From positions 1,115,501 through 1,179,500 of the forward strand of contig NZ_CP152019.1 in NCBI RefSeq assembly GCF_038622445.1: 64,000 nucleotides of DNA, given 5' to 3'. Positions 42,663 to 51,811 of the stretch are shown in pieces (within the stretch, counting starts at the first letter, position 1; each line of letters starts with the position of its first letter). The position numbers were made by a program, and so were the translations under genes. The notes beneath the pieces were generated by a model. The model saw only the letters and a program-made list of their open reading frames with translations, did not search any database and was not told the origin of the DNA. Source of the stretch: Sporosarcina sp. FSL K6-1522. GTDB lineage: Bacteria; Bacillota; Bacilli; Bacillales_A; Planococcaceae.

Positions 42663-42700
42663 AAAAAAACGCTTTCCTTAGCAAGGAAAAGCGTTTTTTA
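42663..42700. terminator. Bidirectional terminator
   Basis: AAAAAACGCTTTCC-TTAGCA-AGGAAAAGCGTTTTTT between convergent genes. Confidence 0.92.
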
Positions 42701-42702
42701 CA

Positions 42703-43203
42703 TTAATGAACAACGAGGGCGGGATTTTGAATGCAATAGACATACTGTGCTGTTACGACAGGATGTCCCTCGAAGTATTCGGGGAAAACATCGACAAGCT
42801 CAAAACCTTGTTTCTCATAGAAAGCACGTCCAGTTGTATTTAGACTGTCTACATATATGAATAAATGCTTTGCGTCTTCTAACATAGATAAGGCATGTTG
42901 AAACAGCTTTGTTCCGTATCCGGCATGTTGGTGTGTAGGTAAAATATACATCGCGGTCATTTCAGTGTCACCATCTTCATCGGTTTTCGTGAAGTTGGCA
43001 AAGCCGATAGGGACACCTTCGCATTCGGCGATGAGTACAATCGTTCTTTTCATACGCATTCTCATCATGGCATCTGAATAAGAGCGATCGATAAAATCCA
43101 TCTGCGTGTTTTCGGGAATAAGACCTTCATAGGTTGCACCCCATGAATGACGAATAATATGCTGCACGTGCACGATATCTGTAGCTGTCATCAGTCGAAT
43201 CAT
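42703..43203 (-). CDS. GNAT family N-acetyltransferase
   Basis: This 166-residue protein has a complete GNAT fold: MIRLMTATDIVHVQHIIRHSW at the start, VLIAECEGVPIGFANF on the central strand, MYILPTHQHAGYGTKLFQHAL as the acetyl-CoA loop (Q/H-x-x-G-Y-G) and DSLNTTGRAFYEKQGFELVDVFPEYFEGHPV near the end. The start has a GAGGTGA ribosome-binding site. The acceptor substrate is unknown. It is transcribed away from the ElaA-like gene at 43301. Confidence 0.88.
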   Translation of the reverse strand: MIRLMTATDIVHVQHIIRHSWGATYEGLIPENTQMDFIDRSYSDAMMRMRMKRTIVLIAECEGVPIGFANFTKTDEDGDTEMTAMYILPTHQHAGYGTKLFQHALSMLEDAKHLFIYVDSLNTTGRAFYEKQGFELVDVFPEYFEGHPVVTAQYVYCIQNPALVVH

Positions 43204-43300
43204 TGCACTGTCACCTCAGTAATTCTTTTTGCTATTATAGCAAAATAGAGGGGTGAAAACTACTATTGTAATGAAAATGATATATAAGGAGAGAATGGAT

Positions 43301-43771
43301 ATGGAGTGGATGTACCGTGAGTTTGAACAGTTAACAGGTCGTGAAGTATATGAAATGTTAAGGTTGCGCATCGATGTATTTGTTGTCGAGCAAAATTGTG
43401 CTTACCATGAGGTTGATGGGTATGATTATGATTCGATTCATGTCTTTTGTACAGACGCCAAAGGACTAGCTGCTTATGCAAGATTGTTACCAGCTGGCGT
43501 GAAGTATGAGGAGGCATCTATCGGTCGTGTAATTGTGAGGCCTGATAAGAGGGGCACTGGGCTAGCACATACATTGATGGAGCAAAGTGTCCGCTACATT
43601 AATACGCAATGGCAGCCTGCAAAAATTCGATTACAGGCCCAATCGCATCTGGCAAGATTTTACGGGAAACATGGCTTTGAAATTGTCTCAGATCCTTACG
43701 AAGATGATGGCATTCCTCATGTGGACATGATCTTAGTGAATTCAAAACGACAAGTTTCTAAAGCCGAATAA
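43301..43771 (+). CDS. ElaA-type GNAT acetyltransferase
   Basis: This 156-residue protein belongs to the ElaA branch of GNAT enzymes, recognised by LRIDVFVVEQNCAYHEVDGYDYDSIHV near the N-terminus and IGRVIVRPDKRGTGLAHTLMEQSV with the acetyl-CoA loop. The C-terminal part has FYGKHGFEIVSDPYEDDGIPHVDM. I chose ATG 43301, 7 bases after AAGGAGAG; ATG 43295 is too close. The substrate is unknown. Confidence 0.88.
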   Translation: MEWMYREFEQLTGREVYEMLRLRIDVFVVEQNCAYHEVDGYDYDSIHVFCTDAKGLAAYARLLPAGVKYEEASIGRVIVRPDKRGTGLAHTLMEQSVRYINTQWQPAKIRLQAQSHLARFYGKHGFEIVSDPYEDDGIPHVDMILVNSKRQVSKAE

Positions 43772-43826
43772 AGGGGTATACTTCGCATATAATACTTTTG
43801 TATAACAATCAGGAGGAATGATGGTA

Positions 43827-44168
43827 ATGGGACGTAAACGAAATAATGGCTTGCTACTGGCAACGATCGCGGCGGGAACTTACGCTTATTTTAGTAAAAA
43901 AGAGAACAGAGACAAAGCGCAAGTCGCTTTTAATAATATGAAGACGAAAGTGGATTCGTTCGTCACGACTCAAAAACTGAATCGTTCAGCTGAAACGAAG
44001 GTGGGGCATCCCGATCCATACGATATTCAAGACAGTAAAATGGTAAGTGAAGGTGCCCAAACAAGCATTCATTACTATAACCAAGAAGTAGAAGATAAAG
44101 CAGCAGACAAGACGGATGGACTTTACAACAAAAAAGAGCAAACTGAAAAAACGAATGTTGATGGCTAA
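43827..44168 (+). CDS. Small hypothetical protein with one membrane-proximal segment
   Basis: This 113-residue protein begins MGRKRNNGLLLATIAAGTYAYFSKKENRDKA, a short hydrophobic stretch flanked by basic residues as in YtxH-like envelope proteins, followed by a hydrophilic, Lys/Glu/Asp-rich tail with no cysteine. Starts at 43818, 43821 and 43827 are all near the strong AGGAGG. No family is firmly recognised; Bacillales carry similar small proteins of unknown role. A terminator follows. Confidence 0.7.
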   Translation: MGRKRNNGLLLATIAAGTYAYFSKKENRDKAQVAFNNMKTKVDSFVTTQKLNRSAETKVGHPDPYDIQDSKMVSEGAQTSIHYYNQEVEDKAADKTDGLYNKKEQTEKTNVDG

Positions 44169-44187
44169 GGTGTAATCAATGAAGTAC

Positions 44188-44219
44188 AAGCGCTTCCGAA
44201 AGTAGGAGGCGCTTTTTTT
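44188..44219 (+). terminator. Intrinsic terminator
   Basis: AAGCGCTTCC / GGAGGCGCTT stem followed by TTTTT. Confidence 0.9.
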
Positions 44220-44324
44220 AAAAAAAAAGTGGAATAATAAAAGGTTTTTCTGCATTTTTGTAGAATAAATATAGTTATAAACCAACGTTTTGTTTATTTA
44301 TAGGGTTTTTAGGAGGTGAGTGGG

Positions 44325-45116
44325 GTGAAATATATCGAGGGGGTACAAAAAATAGAATCTGCTAAAGAGCTGATTCGTGAAATCGAACGCAATGGAAATT
44401 ACAATGGAATTGATCATCTTTTTGCGACAGAGGAAAAGTTGCTGAACCATCTCTATCAGCTAGAGAAAGAAGAGGCGAAGCATACGATTAGGCTAATTAT
44501 TGATGTTATTTCTAAGCATCGAGAAGAAAATCAGCAAGAAGTTATCAAATATTATTTCATCACTCTCTCTTCGCTTATAGCGAGACGGTTAGAGAAGGCC
44601 AAACTAACAGCGCGTACAGCATTTGCTTTCAATGTCACTTGTTATACGCTGATTGACATGAATTTGAAAGAGCATAATTTTGTAGAGGTCGCGGATGAGC
44701 TCATAGAGTTTTACTTGTATGTCCTTGCGGAAAAAAAGCTGCCTTCGCTTATGCACAATACAGTTAATCAGGTACTTTATTATATTGACGAAGATATAAA
44801 GTCACCTCTGACGGTTGAAGGAATCTCTAAAAAATTTGAAGTAAGTACAAGTCATTTGTCTCGCATATTTCGAGAGCATACAGGTGTTACGTTGATTGAA
44901 TACATCAACATCAAGAAAGTGGAAGAGTCACAGTATTATCTACGTTTTTCTTCGTGTAAAATTGCCGATATTTCAGATCAATTTCACTTCTGTAATCAAA
45001 GCTATTTTACACGTATTTTTAAAAAATATACGGGGCAAACCCCGAAGCGTTTTAGAAGCAGTCTATCTGGTACATATTTTAGATTTGTCCTTCCAACAGA
45101 AGAAAATGTACTTTGA
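44325..45116 (+). CDS. AraC-family transcriptional regulator
   Basis: This 263-residue regulator has a helical N-terminal region of about 155 residues without a recognised sensor fold, then a C-terminal AraC DNA-binding domain with both helix-turn-helices: LTVEGISKKFEVSTSHLSRIFREHTGVTLIEYI and CKIADISDQFHFCNQSYFTRIFKKYTGQTPKRFR. I chose GTG 44325, 7 bases after AGGAGGT. The target genes and inducer are unknown; the next gene, yidC, is 75 bases downstream and probably has its own promoter. Confidence 0.88.
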   Translation: MKYIEGVQKIESAKELIREIERNGNYNGIDHLFATEEKLLNHLYQLEKEEAKHTIRLIIDVISKHREENQQEVIKYYFITLSSLIARRLEKAKLTARTAFAFNVTCYTLIDMNLKEHNFVEVADELIEFYLYVLAEKKLPSLMHNTVNQVLYYIDEDIKSPLTVEGISKKFEVSTSHLSRIFREHTGVTLIEYINIKKVEESQYYLRFSSCKIADISDQFHFCNQSYFTRIFKKYTGQTPKRFRSSLSGTYFRFVLPTEENVL

Positions 45117-45191
45117 ACGGACATTGATTGTAATGTTCCAACGATTTGAGGTATACTTTTCAGTAGTTTGAAATAGTGAAGGTGAATCTAA

Positions 45192-46004
45192 ATGAAGAAA
45201 AGAATTGGTTTCGTAACGATATTAATGACGGCGGCCATCTTTTTAAGTGGTTGTGCCGGGGTCGAGAACAAAGAAGGTACGTTTTACGATATTTTTGTTA
45301 AGCCGATGGATTGGTTGCTGGAGTTTTTTAGTGGTCAATTTAACGGTAGCTATGGTCTTGCGATTATACTAATCACGGTATTGATTCGTTTAGTCCTTAT
45401 GCCGTTGATGTTGAAAAACTATAAGGCGCAACAGACCATGAAAGTAAAAATGGATGCACTTCGTCCAGAGATGGAAGATATTCAGAAGCGTTTGAAGGAA
45501 GCGAAAGAAAAAGAAGATAAAGAAGAGCAAATGAAGTTACAGCAAGAAATGATGGGTCTCTATTCAAAGCATGGAGTCAATCCGTTGAATATGGGTTGTT
45601 TGCCACTCATTATTCAGATGCCGATTATCATGGGTCTGTACTTCGCGATTCTTTACTCACCGGATGTCAAATCGCATCAATTCCTATGGTTCAATCTAGG
45701 TGAACCGGATATGATTATGATGGTACTTGCGGGTGCGGTGTACTTTGTCCAAGCGCGCGTATCGCTTTGGACGATGCCTGAACAGCAACAGAAACAGATG
45801 AAAATGTTCATCTACATGTCGCCAATTATGATTATGGTGATTTCATTCAATGCGATGGCTGCTTTACCATTGTACTGGGCAGTCGGGGGACTTCTCTTGA
45901 TTTTCCAAACGTACTTGGGCCGTAAGTTTTACTACAAGCATGTGGAGCCAGCAACAGCAGGAGAAGCAGAGCAAGCGATTAAAGATGAGAAAGATACGAA
46001 ATAA
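45192..46004 (+). CDS. yidC: Membrane protein insertase YidC/OxaA (lipoprotein type)
   Basis: This 270-residue insertase helps integrate proteins into the membrane and, in the SpoIIIJ form, supports sporulation. It has a lipoprotein signal with the lipobox LSGC, five membrane helices and the family motifs YGLAIILITVLIRLVLMPLMLKNYKAQQTM (with the groove arginine) and YSKHGVNPLNMGCLPLIIQMPIIMGLYFAI. Bacilli have two paralogues (SpoIIIJ and YqjG); I cannot tell which this is. The charged cytoplasmic hairpin (KEAKEKEDKEEQMK) is typical. It is monocistronic with a terminator. Confidence 0.94.
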   Translation: MKKRIGFVTILMTAAIFLSGCAGVENKEGTFYDIFVKPMDWLLEFFSGQFNGSYGLAIILITVLIRLVLMPLMLKNYKAQQTMKVKMDALRPEMEDIQKRLKEAKEKEDKEEQMKLQQEMMGLYSKHGVNPLNMGCLPLIIQMPIIMGLYFAILYSPDVKSHQFLWFNLGEPDMIMMVLAGAVYFVQARVSLWTMPEQQQKQMKMFIYMSPIMIMVISFNAMAALPLYWAVGGLLLIFQTYLGRKFYYKHVEPATAGEAEQAIKDEKDTK

Positions 46005-46010
46005 CATGCG

Positions 46011-46037
46011 GCCGAAGAGCAATCTTCGGCTTTTTTT
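46011..46037 (+). terminator. Intrinsic terminator after yidC
   Basis: GCCGAAGA-GCAA-TCTTCGGC, then TTTTTTT. Confidence 0.93.
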
Positions 46038-46089
46038 ATAGGAATAAGTATTCAATTTGGAATGATCTATGGAGAAGGAAGGGTAATTT

Positions 46090-46902
46090 ATGAATCGAAA
46101 AGGTTCACAGGCCGCACGAAAGAAAAAAGGCAAGGCGCTGACGATTGCGTTAGTGATTTCGGGCACGATTATGACAGGGCTCGTTATTTGGCTCGGCTTA
46201 AATGGATGGGACGTAGAAAAAAGCTATCAAAAAATGTTTGGATTTGGTAGTACGCCGCCAGTTGAGCAACCTGAAGAGAAGCCGATTGAAGTACCAGAAG
46301 AACCGACGGAAGAGGTTCCAGAACAGGCTCCCGAGCAACTTGATAATGGTGGCTATATTGAAGGACAACAACTTCCCGACACCCCGACCTATGTGAAAGG
46401 GTTTTTGATTGCCAATAAGAAGTATCCGTTACCATCAACCTTTGCGCCGGGGGAAGATCAGGATGCTCGGCTGTCCTTTGATAAGTTGGCTGCAGAGGCC
46501 AAGTTAGCTGGTTTTAATCTCACGGCATTTAGCACGTACCGATCGTTTGAGCGGCAGACAACCTTATACGAGCAATATGTTGCGCGTGATGGTGTGGCAG
46601 AAGCTGATCGGTATAGCGCACGTCCAGGCTACTCTGAGCACCAAACGGGCTTAGCCTTTGATATTGGTGAAGTGAATTTTGAGCAGCATTGGGCCTCCGC
46701 CTCATTCGGGGACACAGAAGCAGGCGTTTGGTTAGCGGCCAATGCGCATCGCTTTGGCTTTGTCATGCGTTATCCGTCGGGGAAAGAGCAAGTGACAGGT
46801 TATATGCATGAGTCTTGGCATTTCCGTTATGTTGGAGAAGAGGCCGCTGAGAAAATATTTACAAGTAACAGCACGTTAGAAGAATATTTAGGTATAGAGT
46901 GA
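46090..46902 (+). CDS. D-alanyl-D-alanine carboxypeptidase, VanY/M15B family
   Basis: This 270-residue wall enzyme trims the terminal D-Ala of peptidoglycan stem peptides. An N-terminal membrane anchor (ALTIALVISGTIMTGLVIWLG) is followed by a Pro/Glu-rich spacer (about residues 55-90: repeated PEE, VPEQ) and the M15B zinc peptidase domain with FSTYRSFERQTTLYEQY, the zinc motif SEHQTGLAFDIG (His and Asp ligands), and the catalytic Glu and third ligand in HESWHFRYVG. The substrate-pocket type (VanY or LdcB) is not certain. It ends at a bidirectional terminator facing cls. Confidence 0.92.
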   Translation: MNRKGSQAARKKKGKALTIALVISGTIMTGLVIWLGLNGWDVEKSYQKMFGFGSTPPVEQPEEKPIEVPEEPTEEVPEQAPEQLDNGGYIEGQQLPDTPTYVKGFLIANKKYPLPSTFAPGEDQDARLSFDKLAAEAKLAGFNLTAFSTYRSFERQTTLYEQYVARDGVAEADRYSARPGYSEHQTGLAFDIGEVNFEQHWASASFGDTEAGVWLAANAHRFGFVMRYPSGKEQVTGYMHESWHFRYVGEEAAEKIFTSNSTLEEYLGIE

Positions 46903-46906
46903 ACAG

Positions 46907-46942
46907 AAAAAAGGGATGCCCATATAGCGGACATCCCTTTTT
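46907..46942. terminator. Bidirectional terminator between the VanY-like gene and cls
   Basis: AAAAAAGGGATG / CATCCCTTTTT stem. Confidence 0.88.
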
Positions 46943-46947
46943 GAGTT

Positions 46948-48399
46948 TTACAATATAGGTGACAGTAGTCGAGAAATGGATTCCTTAAGTTTAATGGTAC
47001 GTGAGCGTTGCAAGTACATCTCATAGGTTAGCTCTGTCGATAACTGCATATCTTGTTCGAATAGCTCGGCCAGTTCATGTGACTTTTTGCGATCATAAAT
47101 GAAGGCGTTCACTTCAAAGTTAAGCTTGAAACTGCGCACATCAATATTAGCTGTTCCGACAGTAGATACTTCATCATCGACAACGATTTGTTTCGTATGC
47201 AAAAATCCGTTTTCGTAAATATAGACTTTAGCACCGGCCTTTAATAGCTTTCCTACATTTGAATAGGTCGCCCAGTAAACGAACATATGGTCTGGCTTAT
47301 TAGGAATCATAATACGGACATCGACTCCGGATAGACAGGCAATTCGCAGAGCGTCAAGGAAGCTGATATCGGGTATGAAGTAAGGTGTTTGGATATAAAT
47401 ATATTCTTTCGCTAGGAAAATCATTTTCAAATAGCCATCTTTAATTTGTTCCCATTGTGAGTCGGGCCCGCTCGAAACGATTTGCATCCCAACCGAGCCT
47501 TTTCGTGGAATGGCTGGGAAGTAGCGTTCGGCATATTTGATGGCTTCTTTTTCGCGGGCTTGGTTCCAGTCGAGGATAAATCTCGTTTGTAGCGGGTAAA
47601 GCGCACTCCCCTCGATCCGAAGGTGTGTATCACGCCAGTAGCCAAATTTTTTGCTGAGTCCAAGGTATTCATCGCCGACATTAAAGCCTCCGATATAGCC
47701 GATTCGCCCGTCGATGACCGCGATTTTTCGGTGGTTTCGAAAGTTTAACCGAGGGTTGATGAATGGCAGGATGGCTGGGAAGAAAGCTTCCACTTCGCCG
47801 CCATGTTCGATGAGTTCTTTAAAGTGCTTTTTATGCGTTAAGCGTGAGCCGATATCATCGTAAAGGACTCGCACTTTAACGCCTTGTTTAGCTTTTCGAA
47901 TCATGACGTCTAGAATGCGTTTGCCTAAGTTATCGAGGCGTAAAATATAATATTGGAAATGAATATGGTCTTTCGCATTTTCAAGGTCGTGAATGAGTGC
48001 GTCAAATTTTGCCTCGCCATGATTGAAGATCTGAACATCATTATCTTGTGTCAACACAGCATGATTGTTGCGAAGGTGTAGATAGATCATATCTTGGTAA
48101 CGGGCTGTGTCATCCAGCCTGAATTCAAATGATTTCTCTTCGATGGCATCCATCTGATAGTCGATTAAGTTATCGATGCCGATTTTGTTACGTCCATCCC
48201 AGCGGAAAATGTGTTTATCATTCAATTGTCGTCCAAGTAGTAAGTAGATGGGAAAACCGAAGATGGGTATGAAAAATAATACGAGAAGCCATGCCCAAGT
48301 TGTAGCGGGATCTCTTCTTTCGAGGAAGATTAGGACAATCGCAAAAATAATATTTAAAACGAGAGCAGCTGCCGCAGAAAAACTGATCAATTGTGTCAT
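46948..48399 (-). CDS. cls: Cardiolipin synthase
   Basis: This 483-residue enzyme joins two phosphatidylglycerols into cardiolipin. It has two N-terminal membrane helices (PLDNc region: FLERRDPATTWAWLLVLFFIPIFGFPIYLLLGR) and two phospholipase D HKD motifs: FRNHRKIAVIDGRIGYIGG and LHTKQIVVDDEVSTVGTANID. The length and layout match Bacillus ClsA/YwnE-type synthases. I chose ATG 48399, 7 bases after GGAGG; a TTG at 48405 abuts that site. Confidence 0.95.
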   Translation of the reverse strand: MTQLISFSAAAALVLNIIFAIVLIFLERRDPATTWAWLLVLFFIPIFGFPIYLLLGRQLNDKHIFRWDGRNKIGIDNLIDYQMDAIEEKSFEFRLDDTARYQDMIYLHLRNNHAVLTQDNDVQIFNHGEAKFDALIHDLENAKDHIHFQYYILRLDNLGKRILDVMIRKAKQGVKVRVLYDDIGSRLTHKKHFKELIEHGGEVEAFFPAILPFINPRLNFRNHRKIAVIDGRIGYIGGFNVGDEYLGLSKKFGYWRDTHLRIEGSALYPLQTRFILDWNQAREKEAIKYAERYFPAIPRKGSVGMQIVSSGPDSQWEQIKDGYLKMIFLAKEYIYIQTPYFIPDISFLDALRIACLSGVDVRIMIPNKPDHMFVYWATYSNVGKLLKAGAKVYIYENGFLHTKQIVVDDEVSTVGTANIDVRSFKLNFEVNAFIYDRKKSHELAELFEQDMQLSTELTYEMYLQRSRTIKLKESISRLLSPIL

Positions 48400-48560
48400 A
48401 AGCAACCTCCTTTTTTCATCACTATGTCCTTCTAGTATACAGGATAGCTAAGGGAAATAAAGTAAACATAGACAATGAAATATTTGAAAACCTACTTGAC
48501 TGATATGTATTAGTGGTATAGAGTATAATTTACTTAATTGATTTTAGGAGGAAATAACAT

Positions 48561-49952
48561 ATGGATACATTTTTACTGTTACTGAATCTAGCAGGATTGC
48601 TTCTGCTTGTTGGTATATTATATGGTATGAACCGGAAGAAGGTTTCTTTTTCGAAGCTTGTTTTCACAGGGCTAGGTCTTGGAATTGTATATGGTCTTAT
48701 TTTACATTTTGCATACGGTACGGAATCATCCGTGTTACAGGCATCTATGCCTTGGTTTAATTTGATTGGTACGGGTTACGTTAAATTGCTTCAGATGATT
48801 GTTATGCCACTTGTGTTCATTTCAATCCTTGCGGCATTTACAAAAGTGACGATTGGGAAAAACTTCGGGAAAATGGCGGGAACGATTTTAGGGATTCTTG
48901 TTGGTACGACGGCAATTGCAGCAATTGTCGGGATTTCAGCAGCGCTTCTTTTCAACCTGGACGCATCGGAAATCGTGCAAGGTGAGGCGGAAGCGGCACG
49001 TGGGGCTTCGATTGAAGAACGCTCTGCCGATATGGAAGGTCGTGCATTACCGGACCAGCTGATTGACTTGTTGCCTGCGAATCCATTTTTAGATTTTACA
49101 GGTGCACGTCCAACATCGACAATTGGCGTTGTGATTTTTGCAGCATTCCTTGGCTTTGCGTATTTGGCATTGGTAAGAAGAGATGAGGAAAATGCAGCTA
49201 CGGTGAAAAAAGGAATTGATGCTATTTATTCACTTATTATGGGTGTCGTAAGGATTGTCCTTCGTTTGACGCCATACGGGATTTTGGCGATTATTGCACG
49301 AACGGTTGCAACATCCGACTTCGGAGCGATCTATAGTCTTGGAAAATTTGTGCTTGCATCGTATGTTGCGCTTATCATCATGTTCGCGATTCACTTACTC
49401 ATTATTACACTTTCTGGATTGAACCCAATCACGTATGTGAAAAAAGCAGGGGAAGCGTTGCTATTCGCATTCAGCTCACGTTCAAGTGCAGGAACATTGC
49501 CATTGAATATCGATGCACAGACAAATCGTTTGGGAGTGCCAGAAGGAATTGCCAACTTTGCAGGATCCTTTGGTTTATCGATTGGTCAAAATGGTTGCGC
49601 GGGTATTTATCCGGCGATGCTTGCAGTGATGATTGCACCATCTGTTGGACAAAATCCACTTGAACCGACATTCTTGCTGACGTTAATTGCAATTGTTGCA
49701 ATCAGTTCGTTCGGTGTAGCAGGTGTTGGTGGGGGTGCGACATTTGCGGCGATCCTTGTTCTTTCAGCTATGAACTTGCCTGTTGTGCTTGCAGGGCTGT
49801 TAATATCTGTCGAGCCGTTGATTGATATGGGGCGCACAGCAGTAAACGTTAGCGGTTCGATGACGGCAGGCGTGACAACTGCTCGTTTGTCGGGTGAATT
49901 AGACACAGAGATGTACAATGAACCACTAGAAAAACAAGTCGCTGAGGCTTGA
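48561..49952 (+). CDS. tcyP: L-cystine/cation symporter TcyP
   Basis: TcyP imports L-cystine as a sulfur source. This 463-residue protein belongs to the DAACS (glutamate/dicarboxylate symporter) family: FVKLLQ-type helix (TGYVKLLQMIVMPLVFISIL), the serine-rich re-entrant loop FSSRSSAGTLPLN, and the second loop and metal-binding helix GVAGVGGGATFAAILVLSAMNLP and DMGRTAVNVSGS. The match to Bacillus YhcL/TcyP is strong by eye. The Shine-Dalgarno is AGGAGG. The upstream region has TTGACT and TATAAT but with poor spacing, so the promoter is uncertain. Confidence 0.92.
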   Translation: MDTFLLLLNLAGLLLLVGILYGMNRKKVSFSKLVFTGLGLGIVYGLILHFAYGTESSVLQASMPWFNLIGTGYVKLLQMIVMPLVFISILAAFTKVTIGKNFGKMAGTILGILVGTTAIAAIVGISAALLFNLDASEIVQGEAEAARGASIEERSADMEGRALPDQLIDLLPANPFLDFTGARPTSTIGVVIFAAFLGFAYLALVRRDEENAATVKKGIDAIYSLIMGVVRIVLRLTPYGILAIIARTVATSDFGAIYSLGKFVLASYVALIIMFAIHLLIITLSGLNPITYVKKAGEALLFAFSSRSSAGTLPLNIDAQTNRLGVPEGIANFAGSFGLSIGQNGCAGIYPAMLAVMIAPSVGQNPLEPTFLLTLIAIVAISSFGVAGVGGGATFAAILVLSAMNLPVVLAGLLISVEPLIDMGRTAVNVSGSMTAGVTTARLSGELDTEMYNEPLEKQVAEA

Positions 49953-49965
49953 TTGTTAAGTAGAC

Positions 49966-50005
49966 AGACCGCGGAAGTGATACATGCTTCCGTGGTCTTT
50001 TTTTT
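49966..50005 (+). terminator. Intrinsic terminator after tcyP
   Basis: GACCGCGGAAG / CTTCCGTGGTC stem followed by TTTTTTTT. Confidence 0.92.
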
Positions 50006-50128
50006 GAATGCTATTCACTTGCTAGAATGAAAGAGTTATAATGAGGAAGTATTATCAGAGAAATGAGAATAGTTCTTGTGTGAGAATCTACATGCGATAC
50101 AACTAACATAATAGGAGGGATAAGATTG

Positions 50129-51766
50129 ATGAAATCGATGATGAAGTTTCGTATTGTTTTCGCGCTAGCACTTGTTCTGCAGTTGGCAATGATGCCACTG
50201 CAATCACTAGCAGCAGACACAGATACGACGGCACCGACGTGGCTTGCGCCAATCGATTATTTGGCATTGGGCGACTCGCTAGCGGCGGGGATGGATTCTG
50301 ATGGTGGTATGGGGAAGAAGGGCTATACTGATTATTTAGCAGACAACCTGACGTTAACGACAGGCGTTAACACATTTAACAAAGGCTTCTCATACCCAGG
50401 TTATAAAACGACAGATGTGTTGAAGCAATTGCAAGAAAATGCGACGAAGCCTGTAGTAGGTTTTGGCTATGATAGCGTCGATGCGGAATTATATGAGTCC
50501 GTTAAAGATGCTGAATTGATCACAATCAGTGCTGGGGCGAATGATGTGTTGGGCTATATTACATTCGACGAGGAAACGGGAAAAGCGGACATTGATACAA
50601 TCGAGTTACTCAAAGCAATACAGCAAGTGGGCGTTAATTATAAAACGATGCTGGAAAAAATCTATGCGCTGAATCCAGATGCTCATGTGTATGTAATGGG
50701 TTACTATAATCCATTTCCTCACATAGCAGATGAAGCTCTTCAACAGCAACTTACACAACTTTTAAACAGTGTAAATAACACCATTCAAACAGGAATGCAA
50801 GGGACTACAGCTGTTTTTGTCCCAACAGGTGAGAAAATTGCTGAGAATTACGCAGCTTACTTACCAAATCCCCAAAACATTCATTTAAGTGAAGTGGGTT
50901 ATAAGTTAGTCGCAGAGCAGTTTGGCAATAAAATAACGGAAAATGGTTCATTGATTTCGAAAGATATGTTGATAGGGAACGTGAAAGCTGCTACAACGGT
51001 GGAACTTAACTGGAAACCAGCTCAGGATGATGTAGCAGTTGCGAATTATGTAATTTACAAGGGCACAACAGAGGTCGCTACAGTAGCAGAGGATGTGCTT
51101 ACGTATACAGTGGACAAGCTTGAAGGCAATCAGACGTATACATTTACGGTTGTTGCTGTTGATGCTGCTGGCAACCAAAGTACGGAAAATCCTTCAGTAA
51201 AGGTAACAACGGGCGTAGCACTACCAATCTTCTCAGATATCGATACGAGTGAGTTTAAGAGCTTTATCGAACAATCGGCTGTACTTGGTTTGATCAAAGG
51301 GCATGCAGATGGAACGTTTAAACCAAATGGACAACTGACACGTGCACAGGCGGCGTCCATCATTACGCGTACACTAGGGTTGCAATCAGATGAAGCAGCG
51401 CCATTCTCGGATATCACTGGCTATGCGCAAGAAACACAGGCAGAAATTGCAGCGGCTTACAAGTATGGCATCGTCAAAGGGAGCAATGGTAAATTTAACC
51501 CTGGAGCACCTGTTACACGTGCTCAATTAGCGTTAATGATGAAGCGGACATACGAACACGTAACGGGAGAACCATACATCGCAACTGAAGCGGCACCATT
51601 CTCGGATATCGCACACTTGGACGATGAAACGAAAACAGCGATTTCTTTACTGTCTACTTTCAAAATCGTCAATGGATCCAATGGTAAATATATGCCAGGT
51701 AATCCAACTACACGTGGACAAGCAGCAAAGATTTTTGTGAACTTTGATCCGGTGATAAAGCAATAA
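50129..51766 (+). CDS. Secreted SGNH/GDSL hydrolase with fibronectin III and three SLH domains
   Basis: This 545-residue surface protein has a signal peptide (ending SLAADT), an SGNH/GDSL lipase-esterase domain (about residues 40-275), a fibronectin type III domain (about 285-370) and three S-layer homology repeats at the C-terminus (each beginning FSDI..., with TRAQAAS, TRAQLAL and TRGQAAK). Catalytic blocks are visible: ALGDSLAAG (Ser), ISAGANDVLGY (Asn) and NIHLSEVGY (His). The SLH repeats anchor it to pyruvylated wall polymer. The substrate could be lipids, esters or acetylated polysaccharide. TTG 50126 is an alternative start. Confidence 0.92.
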   Translation: MKSMMKFRIVFALALVLQLAMMPLQSLAADTDTTAPTWLAPIDYLALGDSLAAGMDSDGGMGKKGYTDYLADNLTLTTGVNTFNKGFSYPGYKTTDVLKQLQENATKPVVGFGYDSVDAELYESVKDAELITISAGANDVLGYITFDEETGKADIDTIELLKAIQQVGVNYKTMLEKIYALNPDAHVYVMGYYNPFPHIADEALQQQLTQLLNSVNNTIQTGMQGTTAVFVPTGEKIAENYAAYLPNPQNIHLSEVGYKLVAEQFGNKITENGSLISKDMLIGNVKAATTVELNWKPAQDDVAVANYVIYKGTTEVATVAEDVLTYTVDKLEGNQTYTFTVVAVDAAGNQSTENPSVKVTTGVALPIFSDIDTSEFKSFIEQSAVLGLIKGHADGTFKPNGQLTRAQAASIITRTLGLQSDEAAPFSDITGYAQETQAEIAAAYKYGIVKGSNGKFNPGAPVTRAQLALMMKRTYEHVTGEPYIATEAAPFSDIAHLDDETKTAISLLSTFKIVNGSNGKYMPGNPTTRGQAAKIFVNFDPVIKQ

Positions 51767-51811
51767 AAAATCGTCTCGCACATGTTGAATTGTGCGAGAC
51801 GATTTTTTATT
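51764..51811. terminator. Bidirectional terminator between the SLH hydrolase and MFS genes
   Basis: AAAAAATCGTCTCGCAC / GTGCGAGACGATTTTTT with a 10-base loop. Confidence 0.92.
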